From Vibrio metschnikovii CIP 69.14 (lineage in GTDB: Bacteria; Pseudomonadota; Gammaproteobacteria; Enterobacterales; Vibrionaceae), in the NCBI RefSeq assembly GCF_000176155.1, contig NZ_ACZO01000006.1, positions 1,054,001 through 1,118,000 of the forward strand: 64,000 bases of DNA. Direction: 5' to 3'. Below, one piece after another: positions 59,181-64,000 of the stretch. Below the pieces are notes generated by a model. That model made no database searches. It was not told the DNA's origin and worked only from the letters and a program-made list of their open reading frames with translations. Both the position numbers and the translations under genes were made by a program. Within the stretch, counting starts at the first letter, position 1. Each line of letters begins with the position of its first letter.

Positions 59181-60749
59181 TCACAGCTCAATTTGCCTCT
59201 TCACGCCCGAATCTGTGGCAAAATCATCATCATGACTGACGAGAATAAATCCGCCACGATAATCATATAAAGCTTGAGCTAGGATGATTTTAGAATCCAA
59301 ATCAAGATGATTATCCGGTTCATCAAGTAGCAGTAATGGCTGCTGCGGTTGATGACTGGCAATCAACATGGCTAATTTCATCTTCTCACCGCCGCTTAAA
59401 GTCCCGCCAAGACGAAAGACACACTCACGACGAAAGCCAATACCCGCGAGCAATGTTCTAGCTTCTCCCGCTTGCATACCATCACATTGCTCTAGCAGGT
59501 TATCGAGCATTGACAATTGCGGCACAATCACCGCGAAATGTTGATCAAGATAATAGATTGGCGCGCTCCGTTGCAGCGAGCCTTGCTTAAGTGAAAGCTT
59601 GCCGAGTAAGGTTTTCAACAAGGTTGATTTACCACTGCCATTAGCGCCAATAAGGTGAATTTTTTCATCCGCTTTCACTTGCCAGTTGATGGGTTGATTG
59701 CGCCCGAAAGCCAATACCGCATCGAACAAGGCAACAGCATGACGCGGTCGATTAACGGTATCCGCCAAATAGAGTTTTTGCTGACTTATCGACTCTTTCC
59801 TCGCCTTTAATGCTTGTTGTTTAGTCTCTAAATGAACTTGACGCCGCTGCTGATTTTTAGTGCGATTGGCGCTATGCGCGGTGGCTCTATCTTGCTGAAA
59901 ATCCAATAAGCTTGTCGCCTGACTACCCGATTTACGTAATTTGTTCCCTTGCGCTGCTCTTTGCTGTGCTTTTTCACGATTTCGCTGCGCTTGTATCATT
60001 AATTGCCGTTGCTGCTTGTCAAGATTGGAAAGCTGGCGCTCTAACGCCTGCGACTCGTGACGCTTTTGCTCGGCGTACACATCATAATTTCCGCCAAAGA
60101 TTTGCAGACCAAGGCTAGATAACTGCCAAATCTCCTCCATCTCTCGCAAGAATAAACGGTCATGGCTAATCAGCAAAATCGCTCCCTTGAAAGCCCGCAT
60201 CGCCTCAAGCAACCACTGCTTGGCCGCCCCATCAAGATGGTTAGAAGGCTCATCAAGGATCAATAATTCAAACGGACTACTCAACAGTTGCCAAAGCTGC
60301 AATCGCGCCAACTGTCCACCGCTCAGCTGTGCGCAAGCAAAGTGAGGATCAGCCGGTAACCCGATGGCGTTTAGTTGCTTTGTCAGTTGCTGCGGCAAAT
60401 CCCACTGCTCGCCAATCACATCGAACCAATGCGCTGAGCAATCACCGGACTCAACGTGTTTTAGCGCTTCAAGTACATCGGCTTTACCTAAAAACTGAGC
60501 AATAGACAGGTCGCTAGCTAATAAGTGCGAAGCTTGCTGACGATAAATGGCCATCGACTTCGTTCGAGTTATCGTACCACTCGATGGTGGTAGATCACCG
60601 CTTAATATCGCCGCTAATATCGATTTGCCTACCCCATTACGGCCAACTAAACCGATACGCTGACTTTTGATGGTAAACGACAATGACGCAAACAACCTAT
60701 CGCCATTGGCAAATTGATAGCTGATATTATCAGCCTGTAAAACTGGCAT
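59181..60749 (-). CDS. ABC-F family ATPase (ribosome-associated)
   Basis: ABC-F proteins act in the cytosol on the ribosome, in translation rescue or antibiotic protection, and lack membrane domains. ATG at 60749 follows AGGAGG with 7-nt spacing and gives 522 residues. There are two ABC modules: Walker A GRNGVGKS near residue 40 and signature LSGGQLARLQLWQLL, then a charged linker (about 235-320, rich in Q, R and K), then Walker A GANGSGKSTL and signature LSGGEKMKLAMLI with LLLDEPDNHLD. The closest subgroup is not certain. A possible leader region lies upstream. Confidence 0.9.
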   Translation of the reverse strand: MPVLQADNISYQFANGDRLFASLSFTIKSQRIGLVGRNGVGKSILAAILSGDLPPSSGTITRTKSMAIYRQQASHLLASDLSIAQFLGKADVLEALKHVESGDCSAHWFDVIGEQWDLPQQLTKQLNAIGLPADPHFACAQLSGGQLARLQLWQLLSSPFELLILDEPSNHLDGAAKQWLLEAMRAFKGAILLISHDRLFLREMEEIWQLSSLGLQIFGGNYDVYAEQKRHESQALERQLSNLDKQQRQLMIQAQRNREKAQQRAAQGNKLRKSGSQATSLLDFQQDRATAHSANRTKNQQRRQVHLETKQQALKARKESISQQKLYLADTVNRPRHAVALFDAVLAFGRNQPINWQVKADEKIHLIGANGSGKSTLLKTLLGKLSLKQGSLQRSAPIYYLDQHFAVIVPQLSMLDNLLEQCDGMQAGEARTLLAGIGFRRECVFRLGGTLSGGEKMKLAMLIASHQPQQPLLLLDEPDNHLDLDSKIILAQALYDYRGGFILVSHDDDFATDSGVKRQIEL

Positions 60750-61225
60750 GATTTGCCTCCTGTAAGTCAGGGACAATCGCCGCCGCTAAGCTGTAACGAA
60801 AATAAGATTCAAAGCCTACACACACCCTGATTGAAGAGCTATGCGGGTAATGAGGCAAAGAATGATCGGAAAGTGAGCTACGCCGACTAACCCTGTCGAT
60901 CCAAAAGTAAATGAAAAAAATGGATAACAGGCTCAGTTATTCATGTGGGCGTACTCTCCTAAAGAAATGAGGCAACCAGATTAGGAGATTTCAGCTAGAG
61001 AAGTCAAGAGGATAAAAAAGGGGTTAGCTTAGCAAATCTATCATCAATCTTGTGCTTGTTTTCACCGTGGTGAGCTTAGTCGTCGCCTCTTTGTGCTCTA
61101 AGAAATCGCTCGATTAGACTAGATCGCACTAACTAGCTAAAAGCCCAAAGAGACATCAACAAAAATGCCACTCTGTTCAATACAAGTGGCATTTTATTAT
61201 CCCGACAAGAGCTAACGATGAGTGG
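60750..61225. other. Intergenic region upstream of the ABC-F gene
   Basis: These 476 bases separate two leftward genes. They hold the RidA gene's terminator at the right end and a possible leader for the ABC-F gene. On the minus strand AGGAG (60956-60960) precedes a three-codon frame, ATG AAT AAC TGA (60933-60944), followed by a weak hairpin and a T7 run (60914-60920). The leader reading is speculative. No other gene is seen. Confidence 0.35.
61163..61196. terminator. Intrinsic terminator after the RidA-family gene
   Basis: AAAATGCCACT (61163-61173) pairs perfectly with AGTGGCATTTT (61186-61196), with A- and T-tracts on both sides. On the minus strand it ends the RidA/lactonase/hexosaminidase unit. 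Confidence 0.85.
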
Positions 61226-61588
61226 TTATTGGTACTTCTCACCTGCTGCAGCGACGAACGCCATTTCTACTAAGAGTTCAGGATTCGCCAATTCAACTTT
61301 GACGCAAGCACGACTTGGTGCGCACCCTTCAGGGAACCATGTATCCCATACTTCGTTTAGCGCATCAAAGTTAGCAAAATCCGTCACGTAAATCGTCACA
61401 GATAGAATGCGTGACTTATCGCTATCAACATTGGCTAACATTTGCTCAGTTTGGTCGAAAATCTGTTGTACTTGCCCTTTCATATCCGCAGTGGTATCTG
61501 CTTCTGCCACCTCAACAAAGTTGGCAATGCCGTTGAATACCGTAACATCAGACCAACGTTTGCATGGATTAATACGATGAATTGTCAT
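61226..61588 (-). CDS. RidA/YjgF-family protein
   Basis: RidA-type enzymes are trimers that hydrolyse reactive enamines/imines formed by PLP enzymes. The 120-residue protein has the family core ILSVTIYVTDFANFDALNEVWDTWFPEG, the substrate-carboxylate Arg in APSRACVKVEL, and the Glu in LLVEMAFVAA. Sequence divergence from canonical RidA suggests a paralogue (Rid2-7 type). It starts 14 nt after the lactonase-fold gene on the same strand and is probably the last gene of the hexosaminidase unit. Confidence 0.9.
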   Translation of the reverse strand: MTIHRINPCKRWSDVTVFNGIANFVEVAEADTTADMKGQVQQIFDQTEQMLANVDSDKSRILSVTIYVTDFANFDALNEVWDTWFPEGCAPSRACVKVELANPELLVEMAFVAAAGEKYQ

Positions 61589-61602
61589 GTTATTTCTCTT
61601 AA

Positions 61603-62649
61603 TTATTGTTTCTCAACCAAACACACAGGTGCACCAACATCACACGAGTATCCGGTTGGAGTGATAGCGCCAGTTTCCGGATTCCTATGAAAGCTAGCGA
61701 CATTATTCGAATGTTGATTAGCAACGAGCATCCACTGCCCGTCACGGGATAAAACAAAATCTCTTGGAAACTTACCGCCACAATCGGACATCGCAATTTG
61801 AACCGGGATATTACTCGTTACATCAAATGTACTGATCACGTTTTGCCCACGGCATGAGACATAGACAAAACGCTCATCCGCAGAGAGGCGAATCGCAGAT
61901 GCCGCTTCTTTGTTTTCTTCATCGGCTAGCAGCTTAACTTGCTGAGTCAGATTCCATTGCTCGTCGTACTTACAAAGTACCACCAACGTTTCGGACAATT
62001 CACACACCACGTATGCAATAGACTCTTCACGGTTGAAAACCAAATGACGAGGACCTGATCCAGCAGGCATAGCAACGCTTTGTATGAGTGAAAAGTTGCA
62101 TGCCTCACCATCATTTTCAAAGTCATAAAAATGGACACTATCTGTGCCTAAATCGACCACAGCAAGTTGTTTGGTGTGATTAAGAAACGTTGCTTGATGC
62201 GCATGAGACGAGGCTTGACGAGCAATATTGGGCCCCCTGCCTTCCACATATAATTCTGCAATAGATTTCAACGGTTTACCACACTCATCAATGTGGTAAA
62301 CACTTACATTGCCGGAACCGTAGTTGGCCACAGCAAGTAGCGGGGCTTTGATGTCGACATAGCAAGGATAGTCGCCTTCAATTGGCAATGCATAGCTGTC
62401 TGTATTTTCAGCAAAAATCAGCTCTGCACCTTCCAAACGTTCTACTTCATTAAAGGTGTATAGGCCATGTTCGGTAACCGTAAGATAAGACGGATTGCGT
62501 GTCGTTCTCATCGCGTCTGGCACGAGGTCGTGATTGATTGTCAGTAAGCCAGTAGTCGAATCGAGAGAGACACATGCGATACCATGACTTTGACTTGGTG
62601 AATCGGTATAGGTGCCCACATAAAAATGTAAGTGACCATTTAATGTCAT
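61603..62649 (-). CDS. Lactonase-family beta-propeller protein (6-phosphogluconolactonase-like)
   Basis: ATG at 62649 (MTLNGHLHFYVGTYTDSPSQSHGI) gives 348 residues; the upstream in-frame extension is not family-like. The YVGTYT start, repeated blade motifs, GPRHLVFNREESIAYVV and FPRDFVLSRDGQWMLVANQ identify the seven-bladed lactonase/Pgl family. Members hydrolyse 6-phosphogluconolactone or related sugar lactones. There is no signal peptide. It lies between a GH20 hexosaminidase and a RidA gene, so an amino-sugar-derived lactone is possible (inference). Confidence 0.88.
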   Translation of the reverse strand: MTLNGHLHFYVGTYTDSPSQSHGIACVSLDSTTGLLTINHDLVPDAMRTTRNPSYLTVTEHGLYTFNEVERLEGAELIFAENTDSYALPIEGDYPCYVDIKAPLLAVANYGSGNVSVYHIDECGKPLKSIAELYVEGRGPNIARQASSHAHQATFLNHTKQLAVVDLGTDSVHFYDFENDGEACNFSLIQSVAMPAGSGPRHLVFNREESIAYVVCELSETLVVLCKYDEQWNLTQQVKLLADEENKEAASAIRLSADERFVYVSCRGQNVISTFDVTSNIPVQIAMSDCGGKFPRDFVLSRDGQWMLVANQHSNNVASFHRNPETGAITPTGYSCDVGAPVCLVEKQ

Positions 62650-62729
62650 GAGAAAACCTTTCAGAGATATAATAATGCTTAACCGATAAGATTCCGCCTG
62701 TGATACCAGACAGCAATCCCTTTTAGTTA

Positions 62730-64000
62730 TCAATCGGTTAAAGTGTGAAGCAACTGCTCAGTTGGTACGACAATAGCGACAATAGTTTCATCAAAAATAA
62801 TCGCATTTTCATTGATGATACGTTGATACGCTTCAACATCAGATTGGCCCATACCACTGCCCTGCTTAGCAAGTTTAATCAAGGTTAAACCTAAATCGGC
62901 AACTTTAATGGCAGCTTCTGCAACTGGCACTGTTTCTACCGACGCCACATTTGCCGCGAAAATAGGTTTGGCTTGCTGCGCCGCTAAACTAATGTTTTGA
63001 TAATGCATCGCTAACGCATCCAACGCAGTTATATCACCTTGAGCATAAGCCACGACCAAATCTTGCATCTCGTACACTGCTAGGCTTTCTACTGGTAATG
63101 CGTCCGCAAAGCGGTTTAATCGTTCGTACTGGTTGTATAAATCGCCTTCGTTTGGTGTAGCGATCCACTTCTCCCAGTGACGAGCGTAGTATTGAGCAGG
63201 CTCAATGTACTTCGCTAACGTTTGTAGCGGTGTTTCGTCCGCACCATTGGCAAGACGTTTCAACATCATATTGGCATCGGCATGATGACGCAAGCCAAGC
63301 GAAATTTCAGACCATGTATCTATTACCTTCATGCGCCTGTACATGCTGCGTTCATCAGTCAGGTCTTGACTCGACCATAGACGCTCAGCAATTGCGTAGC
63401 TTCTCGGCCATAAACGTTGCTCGATGGTCATTGAATCGAGGTTCTCTCCCCAAATGGTGATTTCTCCCCCCAAGATTAGCTGCTGTTCTTTCTCGGTCAG
63501 CTCTGCCGGATAACCGCCATTAGGCTCGGGAATTACACTACCTTCCATGTCACTGCTCGCTACTAATTCTCCAGTCGTAGGCCAACGAACATTGCCAATC
63601 AACTGGTAACTACTATCTTTCAACTTGCCATCCGCAAAGTCATAATTGAACTCGGTATAAGACATAAAGTTATCGAAGTGGCCTCTAAATTTCACACCCG
63701 GTACGTACTCAATGATGAACACCTCTTCGCGAGACTTACCGTTGTAATCGGTAAACGCACGGTAGCTGCCGTCTGTCGCTTTAATAATGGTTAGATTACC
63801 TGTACGCGGACCACCTTTGTTGCGCGGTTTCGCCCAATTATAAGTCGCGAATTTCTCATCTTGATATAGTTGGTCATCTACCGTAATTCCTTTCGGTATT
63901 GGGTCATTGCGGTAGTGATAGCTGGTTGGTTGCGGCTGGTCTAGGTAATAACCGGTTGAGAGAATACCTTGGTAGCCCTCTTTTGCTGCTCGACCAATAC
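62730..64000 (-). CDS. GH20 beta-N-acetylhexosaminidase, 5' end cut by window edge
   Basis: GH20 enzymes release GlcNAc from chitin oligosaccharides. About 423 C-terminal codons are visible and the frame is open to the window edge, so the ATG near 63722 is internal. Visible catalytic-domain parts are YQGILSTGYYLDQPQP, the conserved ILGGEITIWGENLDSMTIEQRLWPRSYAIAERLWS segment and the C-terminal helical tail. The catalytic Asp-Glu pair lies upstream, outside the window. It heads a leftward unit with the lactonase and RidA genes (80 and 14 nt gaps). Confidence 0.9.
   Translation of the reverse strand, partial: IGRAAKEGYQGILSTGYYLDQPQPTSYHYRNDPIPKGITVDDQLYQDEKFATYNWAKPRNKGGPRTGNLTIIKATDGSYRAFTDYNGKSREEVFIIEYVPGVKFRGHFDNFMSYTEFNYDFADGKLKDSSYQLIGNVRWPTTGELVASSDMEGSVIPEPNGGYPAELTEKEQQLILGGEITIWGENLDSMTIEQRLWPRSYAIAERLWSSQDLTDERSMYRRMKVIDTWSEISLGLRHHADANMMLKRLANGADETPLQTLAKYIEPAQYYARHWEKWIATPNEGDLYNQYERLNRFADALPVESLAVYEMQDLVVAYAQGDITALDALAMHYQNISLAAQQAKPIFAANVASVETVPVAEAAIKVADLGLTLIKLAKQGSGMGQSDVEAYQRIINENAIIFDETIVAIVVPTEQLLHTLTD

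Overview
The window looks like chromosomal DNA of a marine gamma-proteobacterium of the Vibrionaceae, most likely a Vibrio. The evidence is the bio/serS/rarA/lolA and ackA-pta/opp gene blocks, a KtrAB potassium system, a Vibrio-type sucrose PTS locus, two chemoreceptors, a GH20 hexosaminidase, and several ERIC-type 'TATACCC...GGGTATA' repeats. No tRNA, rRNA, CRISPR array, integrase or transposase gene was found. The species cannot be named from the sequence alone.

Layout. 1-4.6 kb: biotin genes, with bioBF leftward and bioA rightward. They are separated by an AT-rich insert that encodes a small beta-barrel-like exported protein, and each bio promoter carries its own BirA-like box. 4.6-10.5 kb: serS, rarA, lolA, a SEC-C protein, dusC and yfbV. 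10.8-14.4 kb: ackA and pta (acetate overflow). 14.4-21.2 kb: glutathionyl-hydroquinone reductase and the oppABCDF peptide importer. 21.7-27.9 kb: a DUF486 protein and the sucrose regulon scrK / scrB-scrR / scrA, with three similar ScrR-like operators. 28.1-29.2 kb: a TPP riboswitch and thiD. 29.3-34.7 kb: phospho-beta-glucosidase, a frameshifted LacI regulator, an unknown membrane protein and a cytoplasmic GH13 enzyme. 34.7-37.2 kb: an mmuM plus BCCT-transporter operon. 37.4-41.2 kb: a lipoprotein, a secreted subtilisin-like protease and a DHH phosphoesterase. 41.4-46.7 kb: two chemoreceptors, ogt and two small proteins. 46.8-51.2 kb: a Fur-boxed TonB receptor and a LysR/LysE pair. 51.2-53.2 kb: an acetyltransferase remnant and a frameshifted secreted alpha-amylase. 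53.2-57.2 kb: ktrAB behind a KdpDE-like two-component pair. 57.2-60.8 kb: an AT-rich LysR gene, a second LysE-type exporter and an ABC-F ATPase. 61.2-64 kb: RidA, a lactonase-fold protein and a partial GH20 beta-N-acetylhexosaminidase, probably one operon.

How it works together. Sugar capture dominates: sucrose by PTS, phospho-beta-glucosides, alpha-glucans and chitin-type oligosaccharides. AckA-Pta provides overflow metabolism, and OppABCDF with the secreted protease serves peptide use. Most of the window is ordinary. The points I consider most worth checking are a degenerate PTS IIB-like N-terminus on ScrB, the split BirA-controlled bio region, a BCCT transporter with an altered aromatic signature coupled to a homocysteine methyltransferase, an antisense-oriented terminator inside the 3' end of thiD, two single-base frameshifts in glycoside genes, and an ERIC copy with a structured insert of about 71 bp. 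I did not find a convincing wholly new defence or mobile system.
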